From the NCBI GenBank assembly GCA_937890745.1, contig CALADH010000060.1, forward strand, positions 1 through 37,939: a stretch of 37,939 nucleotides of DNA. Reading direction: 5' to 3'. Position 1 is the first letter of the stretch. Each line of letters begins with the position of its first letter. The position numbers and the translations under genes were made by a program. Below are positions 8,090 to 15,927 of the stretch, one piece after another. Under the pieces are notes generated by a model, which did not search any database, was not told the DNA's origin, and saw only the letters and a program-made list of their open reading frames with translations. This DNA comes from Scybalocola_A sp900557175 (GTDB taxonomy: Bacteria > Bacillota > Clostridia > Lachnospirales > Lachnospiraceae).

Positions 8090-9200
8090 AATGTTCCTCC
8101 TTGTATTCCATCGGTTTACTGTTACACTTTACTTCACCGCCGGCAACATGATAAACTCTGTCAATCTCAAAACGATGATTGACAAAATCATCAAGCCCCG
8201 TACACGTAATCATCGTCTGAATATCTTTAATACTCTCAAGAAGATAATTCTGACGGCTGCTGTCAAGCTCCGAGAGAACATCGTCCAAAAGAAGTACCGG
8301 CTGATCTCCGGTTACCCTTCGGACAAGTTCAATTTCCGCAAGCTTTAAAGAAAGTGCGGCGGTTCTTTGCTGCCCCTGAGAACCAAACCGGCGTATATCA
8401 ATATCTCCGATAAGGAAACTGATATCATCCCGGTGCGGCCCCACTGAAGTCGTTTTCGTCTTTATATCATAATTTCTTTTTGAAAATAATTTCTTTTCAT
8501 AGGCCGGTACATCCACACTCGGCTCATAGGCAATCGAAAGCTTTTCCCGGCCGCCGCTGAGCTTATAATGGATATCGCCGATAATTTCATTGAGCTCGCC
8601 GACAAAACGCTGACGCTCCGAAACAAGAAAGCTTCCGCAGCGCACAAGCTGCATATCCCATACATCCAGCGTTTCTAAAAGCGCATTATCGCCGCCAAGC
8701 TGTTTTAAAAGATTATTTCTCTGATTTAACACCTTCGTGTAATCCATAAGATAACTCATATAAAGCTTATTCAGCTGGCATAGCTCCATATCAATAAAAC
8801 GTCTGCGCTCGCCCGGACCGTTTTTTATAATGCCCAAATCCTCCGGCGAAAAAAGAACAGCGTTGACAACACCGAAAAGCTGGGCATATTTTTTAATAAC
8901 CAACCCATCGACAGCAATGCCTTTCACTTTATTTTTTTTCAAATGGATATCAATCTTATGTAAGACGCCGCTTTTTTCAAGACGCATACACAAATGGGCA
9001 TCATCCTGACCAAAACGTATCATCTCTTTATCCCGGCTGCCTCTGTGCGACTTTGACGTTGCACACATATAAACAGCCTCAAGAATATTTGTCTTTCCCT
9101 GGGCATTATCCCCGAAAAAAATATTCGTTCCCGGTGACAGCTCAAGAGACAAAGCTTCATAATTTCTGTAATTTTTCAGTTCAAGCGATTTTATAATCAC
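8082..9200 (-). CDS. recF: DNA replication and repair protein RecF
   Basis: 372 aa, an SMC-like ATPase that helps load RecA at single-strand gaps together with RecO and RecR. Walker A GDNAQGKT is at about 30-37, the ABC-type signature region FGSQGQQRTAALSLKLAE and Walker B LLLDDVLSELD are near the C-terminus. I chose the GTG at 9198-9200 because it yields the family's usual N-terminus (IIKSLELKNYRNYE). The frame is also open from a TTG at 9210-9212 and a GTG at 9207-9209, directly after the yaaA stop. No strong SD is visible for any of them, so translation may depend on reinitiation after yaaA. It overlaps gyrB by 8 bp. Confidence 0.95.
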   Translation of the reverse strand: MIIKSLELKNYRNYEALSLELSPGTNIFFGDNAQGKTNILEAVYMCATSKSHRGSRDKEMIRFGQDDAHLCMRLEKSGVLHKIDIHLKKNKVKGIAVDGLVIKKYAQLFGVVNAVLFSPEDLGIIKNGPGERRRFIDMELCQLNKLYMSYLMDYTKVLNQRNNLLKQLGGDNALLETLDVWDMQLVRCGSFLVSERQRFVGELNEIIGDIHYKLSGGREKLSIAYEPSVDVPAYEKKLFSKRNYDIKTKTTSVGPHRDDISFLIGDIDIRRFGSQGQQRTAALSLKLAEIELVRRVTGDQPVLLLDDVLSELDSSRQNYLLESIKDIQTMITCTGLDDFVNHRFEIDRVYHVAGGEVKCNSKPMEYKEEHYE

Positions 9201-9212
9201 ACTAAACACCAA

Positions 9213-9422
9213 CTATTTAACAATTTTAATCTGGCTGCCGGCATATTCTGCAATGTCACCGTCATACAGCTTTTTGCCTCTCTGTGTACATACTTCACCA
9301 TTGACCTTGACCTCGCCGTCTAAAATGACGATCTTTGCCTCAACACCCGATGACACTAAGGCCGCAGCTTTTAAAGCCTGTCCGAGTTTTATAAATTCAT
9401 CCCGTAATTTAATTTCTTCCAT
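9213..9422 (-). CDS. yaaA: S4-domain RNA-binding protein YaaA (RlbA)
   Basis: 69 aa, almost entirely one S4-type RNA-binding domain: LGQALKAAALVSSGVEAK followed by VKVNGEVCTQRGKKL, the usual S4 surface loop. It is conserved between dnaN and recF in Firmicutes and is thought to act in ribosome or RNA metabolism; its exact role is not settled. The SD AGGAGG stands upstream of the ATG at 9420-9422. The TAG stop is immediately next to the earliest possible recF start, which suggests coupled translation. Confidence 0.92.
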   Translation of the reverse strand: MEEIKLRDEFIKLGQALKAAALVSSGVEAKIVILDGEVKVNGEVCTQRGKKLYDGDIAEYAGSQIKIVK

Positions 9423-9462
9423 GAAAATCTTCCTCCTGATAATTTTTTATTACACTTATGCA

Positions 9463-10569
9463 TCAGCCTGCATTAATATTCACCGGAAGAATGAGATAAA
9501 TATACTGCTGTTTCTCATCTCTGATAAAACATGGTGCTTTCGGATTCACAAGATAAATATCAATGGCTTCATCATCAATCACACGCAGGGCGTCCAAAAT
9601 AAATTTCGGATTAAAACCAATCGTCAAATCCTTGCCCTCTTTATGGATATCAATATCTTCATTCATTGAACCAATCATCGAAGTAATTTTTAATTCCAGT
9701 GAACCGTCGCCGATATGAATGATAATCGGTTTTTTGTCACCTTCTTTAACTAAAAGCGATGCGCGCTCAATACAGCTTTGCAGTTCTTTTTTATTAATTG
9801 TGATTTTTGTTTCATAATCACTGGAGAGCATTTGTTCAATTCTGAAATACTGACCTTCAATCAGACGGCTGACAACTGTCGTATTGTCAAACTCAAAAAC
9901 AATATGTCTGTCTGTAAAGAACAAATTGACGTTATCATCAACGCCGCCGCTTAAAATTTTACTTACTTCATTGAGAGTTTTCCCAGGAACAACAACTTTA
10001 ATCGGATTATAGTCTTCTTTGAGTTCTATTTTTCTTATAGAAATACGATGTCCGTCAAGAGAAACAACTTTCATTTCGCTGCCGCTGATTTCAAATAACT
10101 CTCCGGTCATCAATTTATTGCTGTCATTGTCTGCAATTGAAAAAATTGTCTGTCGGATAATTTCTTTTAATGAAAATTGAGAAAGAATCACCGGATTGAT
10201 TCTTTCAATTTGAGGCAGATAAGCAAAATCATCGCCTGAACGGCCGGCAATATTAAACTTTGCTTTTTCACAGCGGATTTTTGCCTGAAAATTTTCATCA
10301 GTTTCTATTGTAACTTCACTGTCGGGAAGTTTTCTTACAATTTCTGAAAAAAGCTTTGCTTCAAGTGCGATTTTTCCTTTATCAAGGACATCGCCGTCAA
10401 TGATTGTTTCGATACCAAGTTCCATATCGTTTGCTGTTAATTTAATAACGCCGTCTGTTGTGTCTATTAAAATACATTCAAGAATAGGCATTGTTGTTTT
10501 TCCGGGCACAGCCTTTAAAACAGTATTAACACCTGAAACAAGGTTTGATTTACTGCAAATGATTTTCAT
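9463..10569 (-). CDS. dnaN: DNA polymerase III beta sliding clamp
   Basis: 368 aa, the ring-shaped processivity clamp that tethers DNA polymerase III to DNA. The N-terminus MKIICSKSNL, the three-domain length and the C-terminal YLILPVNI segment, where family members bind clamp partners, are all typical. The ATG at 10567-10569 is preferred: AGGAGA lies 8 nt upstream and the N-terminus matches the family. The frame is open 51 codons further upstream, but that extension is low complexity (a run of threonines) and lies in the origin region. It is cotranscribed with yaaA, recF, gyrB and gyrA. Confidence 0.97.
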   Translation of the reverse strand: MKIICSKSNLVSGVNTVLKAVPGKTTMPILECILIDTTDGVIKLTANDMELGIETIIDGDVLDKGKIALEAKLFSEIVRKLPDSEVTIETDENFQAKIRCEKAKFNIAGRSGDDFAYLPQIERINPVILSQFSLKEIIRQTIFSIADNDSNKLMTGELFEISGSEMKVVSLDGHRISIRKIELKEDYNPIKVVVPGKTLNEVSKILSGGVDDNVNLFFTDRHIVFEFDNTTVVSRLIEGQYFRIEQMLSSDYETKITINKKELQSCIERASLLVKEGDKKPIIIHIGDGSLELKITSMIGSMNEDIDIHKEGKDLTIGFNPKFILDALRVIDDEAIDIYLVNPKAPCFIRDEKQQYIYLILPVNINAG

Positions 10570-10596
10570 AAGTCTTGTCTCCTTTATGTTGATAAA

Positions 10597-10929
10597 TGTG
10601 AATAACTTCGTGTTGTCGGCATATAAATATATAAATGTATTCACTTTCGTCGTAGTCGTCGTAGGGGGCGTGGATATGTTGATAAGTCGTTTTTTATCAT
10701 AAAAATCAACGGATTTGGTCACGAATAACTATGTGAATAACAAGGCGTAAACATGTGAATGGATCCCTGTTTATCCACAGGCTGAAAACGGCAGAAATTG
10801 CAGGAAAAAGTTGTCCATAAACAATTCACATGTTTTTCACCGGTTATCCACAATAAATGTATCTAAAATTTCCACGCGCGGCGTATTGTGGATAAAATTG
10901 TGTTTTATCGGTATATAAATTGTGGATAA
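10597..10929. other. oriC part 2: DnaA boxes between dnaA and dnaN
   Basis: The 378-bp dnaA-dnaN gap carries six matches to TTATNCACA. On the plus strand they are at 10771-10779 and 10844-10852. On the minus strand they are at 10597-10605, 10732-10740, 10887-10895 and 10921-10929. Four read TTATCCACA and two read TTATTCACA. Further near matches lie around 10754. This corresponds to the downstream (incC-like) half of a bipartite Firmicutes origin. The gap must also hold any dnaN promoter, which I could not place with confidence. Confidence 0.85.
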
Positions 10930-10947
10930 AAATATTTTAAAAAAAAT

Positions 10948-12309
10948 TTATTTTGACGGATTAATCTTCTTTATAAGAATATCAATCGTATTCTTCAGTG
11001 ATTCATCCGTTTCCATAGACTTTTCAATTTTTTCAATACCATGAATAATGGTCGTATGATCCTTTTTGCCTAAGGCATTGCCGATAGACTGCAGAGGACT
11101 TTCTGTCATATGACGGCAAAGATACATACAAATCTGCCGAGGGTATGCAATATCCTTACTGCGCTTATGGCCGATAATATCTGCCGTGGAAATATTGAAA
11201 TGTTCGGCGACAATATTAATAATTGATTCGGCTGTGACTGGTTTTGCAAGGTCAGGTGTAATAATATTTTCCAGTGCTTCCCTCACTAAATCCATCTCAA
11301 TCGGCCGGTTTTTAAGTCTTGAAAGATTATGAATCTGATTTAAAGCGCCCTCAAGTTCTCGGATATTTGATTTGATATTGTCGGCAACATAGTGCATACA
11401 TTCCTGATTAATATTGATATTATCAAGCTCGGCATATTTACTTAAGATGGCCATACGTGTCTCATAGTTTGGCGGCTGAATATCAACAGTTAAGCCGACT
11501 TTAAATCTTGAAATAAGTCTGTCTTCAAGGTTTTCAATATCCTTCGGCGGTTTATCTGATGAAATAACAATCTGCTTTTTGGCTGCATAGAGCGTGTTGA
11601 ATGTATGGAAAAATTCTTCCTGCGTACTCTCACGTCCGACGATAAACTGGATATCATCTATTAAGAGCATGTCCAGATTTCTATATTTATTTCTAAATTC
11701 TTCATTATGATTTGTACGGATCGCTGTAATCAGCTCGTTTGTAAATTCTTCGGAAGTTACATATAAAATACGGGCGTTTGCGCGGCGCTGCAAAACATAG
11801 TGGGCGATGGAATGCATAAGATGCGTCTTTCCAAGACCAACACCGCCGTATATAAACAGAGGGTTGCCGTAAATACCGGGATCTTCCGCAACTGCAAGCG
11901 CTGTAGCATGCGCCAGCTCATTATTTTTTCCGACAACGAAGGTGTCGAAAGTGTAGCGGGGATTGAGATTCGTATTAATAAGGTTGGCCTTCGCCTGAGG
12001 CGCAGCCTTTGTTTCTCTGGCATCCGGCACCATCTCCGCAATGGCATCCGGCGCTACGATATCCACATCAAGCTGGCAGTCCAATACTTCACATATCGCA
12101 ACCTGAAGTGGAATTTTGTATTTTTTGATTACATAATCAATCCCTGTTGCCAGCTCATCTTTGATGGTTACATAAACCTTACTGCCTCTGACAGAGTGGA
12201 CGTAAAGTGCTTTTACCCATGTTTTAAAAGCGGCGTCGGAGATGTCATGTTCTATTTTCATAAGTTCGAGAATCTCATCCCATTTTTCTTTAATTACATT
12301 TATCATCAC
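10948..12309 (-). CDS. dnaA: Chromosomal replication initiator DnaA
   Basis: 453 aa. Domain I, which contacts partner proteins, is at about 1-85, followed by a short linker to about 110. The AAA+ ATPase domain has Walker A GGVGLGKT (155-162) and Walker B LLIDDIQF. The C-terminal domain IV carries the box-binding helix-turn-helix signature KDHTTIIHGIEKI. It binds the DnaA boxes on both sides of its own gene and opens the origin. Two ATGs are adjacent (12307-12309 and 12304-12306); the first sits 7 nt from an AGGGG SD and is used here. DnaA boxes near its promoter suggest autoregulation. Confidence 0.98.
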   Translation of the reverse strand: MMINVIKEKWDEILELMKIEHDISDAAFKTWVKALYVHSVRGSKVYVTIKDELATGIDYVIKKYKIPLQVAICEVLDCQLDVDIVAPDAIAEMVPDARETKAAPQAKANLINTNLNPRYTFDTFVVGKNNELAHATALAVAEDPGIYGNPLFIYGGVGLGKTHLMHSIAHYVLQRRANARILYVTSEEFTNELITAIRTNHNEEFRNKYRNLDMLLIDDIQFIVGRESTQEEFFHTFNTLYAAKKQIVISSDKPPKDIENLEDRLISRFKVGLTVDIQPPNYETRMAILSKYAELDNININQECMHYVADNIKSNIRELEGALNQIHNLSRLKNRPIEMDLVREALENIITPDLAKPVTAESIINIVAEHFNISTADIIGHKRSKDIAYPRQICMYLCRHMTESPLQSIGNALGKKDHTTIIHGIEKIEKSMETDESLKNTIDILIKKINPSK

Positions 12310-12340
12310 AATACCCCTAATTATAAGTTTATTATTATCT

Positions 12341-12369
12341 ATTCTATAACAAAAACGGTTTTTTTACAA
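12341..12369 (-). promoter_or_regulatory. Probable dnaA promoter
   Basis: Minus strand TTGTAA (12364-12369), a 17-bp spacer and TAGAAT (12341-12346), about 32 bp upstream of the dnaA start. A DnaA box (12428-12436) lies about 60 bp further upstream, well placed for autoregulation. Confidence 0.5.
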
Positions 12370-12427
12370 TGCAATAATGTAAACAAAATCGCTGTTTTGT
12401 TGAAAAAACTTTTTTCGGCGTGATAAA

Positions 12428-12652
12428 TGTGGATAACAATAATAATTTACATAAAATGTTTCCATTTTAATCTTGGGGGATAAGTCAAAAATTTTATCCC
12501 AAATATCAACAAACGACAAAACCTTGAAAAATCAACACTTTTTAGGGAATAATGTTGAATTTCCAAAAGTTATAAACAGGTTTTCCGCAAGTTATACACA
12601 AGTTATCCACAAAATGTGGATAAAGTTATGTAAATTATGGCTTTGTGGATAA
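12428..12652. other. oriC part 1: DnaA box cluster upstream of dnaA
   Basis: Five DnaA boxes lie in the 569-bp gap between dnaA and rpmH. On the plus strand they are 12592-12600 (TTATACACA) and 12603-12611. On the minus strand they are 12428-12436, 12615-12623 and 12644-12652. Four of them fall within 61 bp. AT-rich DNA on the rpmH side (about 12700-12750) is a candidate unwinding element. Flanking genes diverge from here in both directions, as expected at an origin. Confidence 0.9.
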
Positions 12653-12751
12653 CTTTTTTGTGGGAAACTCTTTCACAGGCTCATATCATAAAATACATAC
12701 TTCTTTTGAGCTGCCGCATGAATAATTCTTTTATAAATTTTATAAAATCAC

Positions 12752-12780
12752 TTGACGAAGCGGGGACAAATTAATATAAT
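12752..12780 (+). promoter_or_regulatory. rpmH promoter
   Basis: TTGACG (12752-12757), a 17-bp spacer and TATAAT (12775-12780), about 100 bp upstream of rpmH. It directly abuts the AT-rich edge of the origin. Confidence 0.85.
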
Positions 12781-12802
12781 AGAGTAGATATTTTATCTAA
12801 TA

Positions 12803-12854
12803 AAATAGCATTATTTTGTTTGTGGGAAACTGCAGGATTTAGACAGTGCTATTT
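12803..12854 (+). promoter_or_regulatory. Structured rpmH leader
   Basis: In the roughly 90-nt leader, AAATAGCA (12803-12810) is complementary to TGCTATTT (12847-12854), enclosing 36 nt with a smaller GTTT/AAAC stem. The structure ends 8 nt before the SD AAGGAGG (12863-12869). It could modulate L34 translation; this is inference from pairing alone. Confidence 0.35.
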
Positions 12855-12878
12855 CCAAAAAGAAGGAGGTGCATACAG

Positions 12879-13013
12879 ATGAAGATGACATTCCAGCCTA
12901 AAAAGAGACAGAGAGCTAAAGAGCATGGTTTCAGAAAGAGAATGAGAACAGCTAACGGCAGAAAAGTTTTAGCTGCAAGGAGAGCTAAAGGAAGAAAGAG
13001 ATTATCAGCTTAG
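12879..13013 (+). CDS. rpmH: 50S ribosomal protein L34
   Basis: 44 aa, very basic, starting MKMTFQPKKRQRAKEHGFRK and ending GRKRLSA, a near-consensus bacterial L34 that binds 23S rRNA. The SD AAGGAGG lies 9 nt upstream of the ATG. It is the first gene of the rightward block and is followed at once by a terminator hairpin, so part of its transcription probably stops before rnpA. Confidence 0.98.
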   Translation: MKMTFQPKKRQRAKEHGFRKRMRTANGRKVLAARRAKGRKRLSA

Positions 13014-13035
13014 GTCGCATATTTGTGACCTTTTT
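13013..13035 (+). terminator. Terminator or attenuator after rpmH
   Basis: GGTCGCA (13013-13019) pairs with TGTGACC (13024-13030), a 7-bp stem with one G-U pair and a 4-nt loop, followed by TTTTT (13031-13035). It begins on the last base of the rpmH stop codon. The stem is short, so partial read-through into rnpA is likely. The gap 13036-13194 has a TATAAT at 13111-13116 but no good -35. Confidence 0.65.
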
Positions 13036-13194
13036 CTTTATAAAGATAACGAAAACAGAACGTTTCCGAGAAAGTAATCAATGATGGCACTGTTTAATAT
13101 TGCTTCTATATATAATAAAGAAGAAACTTGTAGTTGGGAAATGTCTGGGGGCTTTGACAACAGTAAGCTCCGTTAATTAAGGAAAAGGAAGATT

Positions 13195-13539
13195 ATGGAT
13201 TTTTCAGACTCATTGAAAAAGAACAGGGATTTTGGCCTTGTTTATAAAAAAGGCAAATCGTATGCGAACAGATATCTTGTCATGTATGTATTGGAAAATC
13301 AAACGAACAGCAACCATTTGGGGATATCTGTCAGTAAGAAAGTTGGTAATAGTGTCGTCAGACACAGAATTACTCGTTTGGTCAGAGAAAGCTACAGACT
13401 GAATGAGCAGAGATTTTTTCATGGCCTAGATATAGTCGTTATTGCACGAGTAACAGCAAAGGAAGCCGGTTATCATGACATAGAGAGTGCGCTGATGCAC
13501 CTTGCCGGTCTTCATCATATTACAGAAAAGATGGGATAA
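13195..13539 (+). CDS. rnpA: Ribonuclease P protein component
   Basis: 114 aa, the basic protein cofactor of RNase P that helps the catalytic RNA bind and process precursor tRNA 5' ends. The family signature is SVSKKVGNSVVRHRITRLVRE at about 45-65; the usual RNR triplet reads RHR (56-58), a conservative variant. The SD-like GGAAAAGGAAG precedes the ATG. yidD starts 2 bp after its stop, so the two are cotranscribed. Confidence 0.97.
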   Translation: MDFSDSLKKNRDFGLVYKKGKSYANRYLVMYVLENQTNSNHLGISVSKKVGNSVVRHRITRLVRESYRLNEQRFFHGLDIVVIARVTAKEAGYHDIESALMHLAGLHHITEKMG

Positions 13540-13541
13540 GT

Positions 13542-13760
13542 ATGAATATTTTGAAGAAAATAATGCTTGCCATGATACGCTTTTATCGGAAGTATATATC
13601 GCCGATGAAGCGTTTTCACTGCATTTATATACCCACATGTTCTCAATACGCAATCGAAGCTATTGAAAAGTATGGACCTTTTAAGGGAGGTTTTCTCGCA
13701 ATAAAAAGAATATTAAGGTGTCATCCGTTCGCAAAGGGCGGTTATGACCCGGTGCCGTAA
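13542..13760 (+). CDS. yidD: Membrane protein insertion efficiency factor YidD
   Basis: 72 aa, a small peripheral membrane protein with an amphipathic N-terminus (about 1-20) and the conserved CIYIPTCSQYAIEA and GGYDPVP motifs. It aids YidC-dependent membrane insertion. It sits between rnpA (2 bp) and yidC (16 bp), the classical order rpmH-rnpA-yidD-yidC-jag. Confidence 0.96.
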   Translation: MNILKKIMLAMIRFYRKYISPMKRFHCIYIPTCSQYAIEAIEKYGPFKGGFLAIKRILRCHPFAKGGYDPVP

Positions 13761-13776
13761 ATAAGGAGGTAGCACG

Positions 13777-15111
13777 GTGGAGTTTCTCGTATTGACGAAG
13801 GTCGGCGGAATATTAGGACCTTTTGCCACGGTTCTCGGATTCATTATTAATGCGATTTATGAATTTCTTGAGATGATTGGTATTCCTAATATCGGTTTGG
13901 CAATTATTCTGTTTACATTAATTGTCAATCTTCTTTTGCTTCCGTTGACAATCAAGCAGCAGAAGTCATCTAAGATGATGGCAGTGATGAACCCTGAACT
14001 CCAAAAGATTCAGGCAAAATATAAGGGCAAGAGAGATGAGGTTTCAGTAAGGAGAATGCAGGCTGAAACATCAGCAGTTTATCAGAAATATGGCTCAAGC
14101 CCGACAGGCGGCTGTCTTTATATGTTGATTCAGCTTCCGATTTTGTTTGCATTGTATCAGGTTATTTATGCAGTGCCTGCATATGTAAATTCACTGAATG
14201 ATTTATACATGCAGATTGCAGAGCCAATCAGCAGAGTATCAAACGGCGGTGAGATTGTTACCGGATTGATTAACGACCTTGGTGTCAGAGTAACAAGCTT
14301 TGATTTTTCAAATATGAATAAAATTGTAGACTTTTTATATAATTTAAGGTTTACAGATTTTCCGGCTGTTTCGGACGCATTTTCTGCAGCGCCGGATGTT
14401 GTCAATGCCATTGCAGCTTATACACCGGAGATTGAGCATGTCAACTCATTTATCGGCGGTTTAAATATTGCCAATACACCAACGGCAGCAGGATGGTGGC
14501 CGGGTGCATTGATTCCAATCCTTTCCGGTGTAACGCAGTATGCCAGCGTGAAGATTTCACAGGCATCACAGCCTCAGGCAAATAGTGATGAAAACCCTAT
14601 GGCAAGTTCTATGAAGATGATGAATGTCATGATGCCGTTATTCTCAGTATTCATCGGTTTCTCTTTCCAGGTAGGTATTGGTATTTACTGGATTGCCAGT
14701 GCGGTATTCAGAACAATTACGATGGTTTTAGCTAACAAGATGATTGATAAAAAAGGTCTTGATAAGATTATTGAGGAAAATAAGGCGAAAGCAAAGAAGA
14801 AGGCTGAGAAGCGTGGCGATAAGCCGTCTAAGTTTGAAGAATATGCAAAGATGAGCACAAAGAATTTTGAAGAAGTTCAGAAACGCAAATCAATTAAAGA
14901 GATTGCAAATACTTCCACAGAGAAACTTGGCAGTGCAGTGGATAATAAAAAGCAAAGTCCTGCGAAGGTGAATCAGCCGTCGGTATCTTCCAATGAGGAT
15001 AGTAACAGTAAGCATAAGAAGGGCAAAAAGGGAGAGCCTGAAAATGCAAATATTGCCAATATCGCTAATATGTTGAAAGATAAAAATTATAACAATAAGA
15101 ACAAAAAGTGA
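13777..15111 (+). CDS. yidC: Membrane protein insertase YidC/Oxa1 family
   Basis: 444 aa, inserts and folds membrane proteins alone or with Sec. Hydrophobic segments lie at about 12-35, 36-58, near 110-130, and two in the region 240-320. The cytoplasmic tail (about 320-444) is very lysine-rich. Start is GTG at 13777, with an AAGGAGG SD. No signal peptide or lipobox is seen, unlike Bacillus SpoIIIJ. The arginine expected in the hydrophilic groove of the first core helix (IIR-LxxLPL type) is replaced by Asn51 in FTLIVNLLLLPLTIKQQ. Its partner jag follows after 25 bp. Confidence 0.96.
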   Translation: MEFLVLTKVGGILGPFATVLGFIINAIYEFLEMIGIPNIGLAIILFTLIVNLLLLPLTIKQQKSSKMMAVMNPELQKIQAKYKGKRDEVSVRRMQAETSAVYQKYGSSPTGGCLYMLIQLPILFALYQVIYAVPAYVNSLNDLYMQIAEPISRVSNGGEIVTGLINDLGVRVTSFDFSNMNKIVDFLYNLRFTDFPAVSDAFSAAPDVVNAIAAYTPEIEHVNSFIGGLNIANTPTAAGWWPGALIPILSGVTQYASVKISQASQPQANSDENPMASSMKMMNVMMPLFSVFIGFSFQVGIGIYWIASAVFRTITMVLANKMIDKKGLDKIIEENKAKAKKKAEKRGDKPSKFEEYAKMSTKNFEEVQKRKSIKEIANTSTEKLGSAVDNKKQSPAKVNQPSVSSNEDSNSKHKKGKKGEPENANIANIANMLKDKNYNNKNKK

Positions 15112-15136
15112 TAGTGGTCGGGAGGTTTTCAATAAA

Positions 15137-15814
15137 ATGAGCGAATATATTGAAATCAGTGCCAAAACTGTAGATGATGCGATTACAGCAGCATTATTAA
15201 AGCTTGAAACAACAAGTGATAAGATAGAATATGAAGTGATTGAAAAGGGCAGCGCCGGATTTTTAGGTTTTATCGGTAAAACAGATGCAGTGATCCGTGT
15301 CCGTAAAAAGTTTAATTTGGTTGACTTTACATATGAGTTTCTTAACGACTTATTTAAGGCAATGAAGCTTGATGTTAAAGCAGAAATTCAGTATGATGAA
15401 GAAAACCGTAATATGGATATTAATTTTTCCGGTGACGAGATGGGTGTATTGATAGGAAAACGTGGTCAGACATTAGATTCCCTTCAATATATTATAAGCC
15501 TTGTCGTGAATAAGGAAAGCGATGCGTATGTCCGTGTAAAGATTGATACTGAAAATTACAGAGAGCGCAGAAAAGAAACGCTCGAAACATTGGCAAGAAA
15601 TATTGCTTATAAGGTAAAGCGCAGCCGCAGACCGATATCTCTTGAACCGATGAATCCGTATGAACGCCGTATTATTCATTCAGCGCTTCAGAATGACAAA
15701 TACGTTGAAACACACAGCGAGGGCGATGAGCCTTACCGCAAGGTTGTTGTAACATTAAAGCGTCATAACAGAGACTACAGAAAGAACGGTTATCATTCGG
15801 AAAATGTTCAGTAA
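15137..15814 (+). CDS. jag: RNA-binding protein Jag/KhpB (Jag-N, KH, R3H)
   Basis: 225 aa. Domains in order: Jag-N (about 1-55), KH domain with IGKRGQ (106-111), and R3H with Arg177-x3-His181. It binds RNA and in Gram-positives influences cell elongation and division, usually with a second KH protein, KhpA. A good SD (GGGAGG) precedes the ATG. It is the last gene before a strong terminator, so it closes the rpmH/rnpA-yidC-jag transcript. Confidence 0.95.
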   Translation: MSEYIEISAKTVDDAITAALLKLETTSDKIEYEVIEKGSAGFLGFIGKTDAVIRVRKKFNLVDFTYEFLNDLFKAMKLDVKAEIQYDEENRNMDINFSGDEMGVLIGKRGQTLDSLQYIISLVVNKESDAYVRVKIDTENYRERRKETLETLARNIAYKVKRSRRPISLEPMNPYERRIIHSALQNDKYVETHSEGDEPYRKVVVTLKRHNRDYRKNGYHSENVQ

Positions 15815-15822
15815 TATTGAAG

Positions 15823-15853
15823 CCCCCGTCTTTTAAGCAAGATGGGGGTTTTT
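15823..15853 (+). terminator. Terminator after jag
   Basis: CCCCCGTCTT (15823-15832) pairs with AAGATGGGGG (15839-15848), a 10-bp stem with one G-U pair and a 6-nt loop, followed by TTTTT. Confidence 0.92.
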
Positions 15854-15855
15854 GT

Positions 15856-15896
15856 GATATACAGAGTGTATGATCATATCGTGTACTGTGTATATC
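15856..15896 (+). promoter_or_regulatory. 41-nt imperfect hairpin upstream of mnmE
   Basis: Bases 15856-15874 pair with 15878-15896 around a 3-nt loop: 18 of 19 positions pair, three as G-U wobbles, with one G-G mismatch. It starts 3 nt after the jag terminator and lies about 20 nt before the mnmE SD. No T-run follows. I could not place a convincing separate mnmE promoter here. Confidence 0.55.
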
Positions 15897-15927
15897 GCAA
15901 AAGTATGAAAAATGAGGAGGAAAGGCC

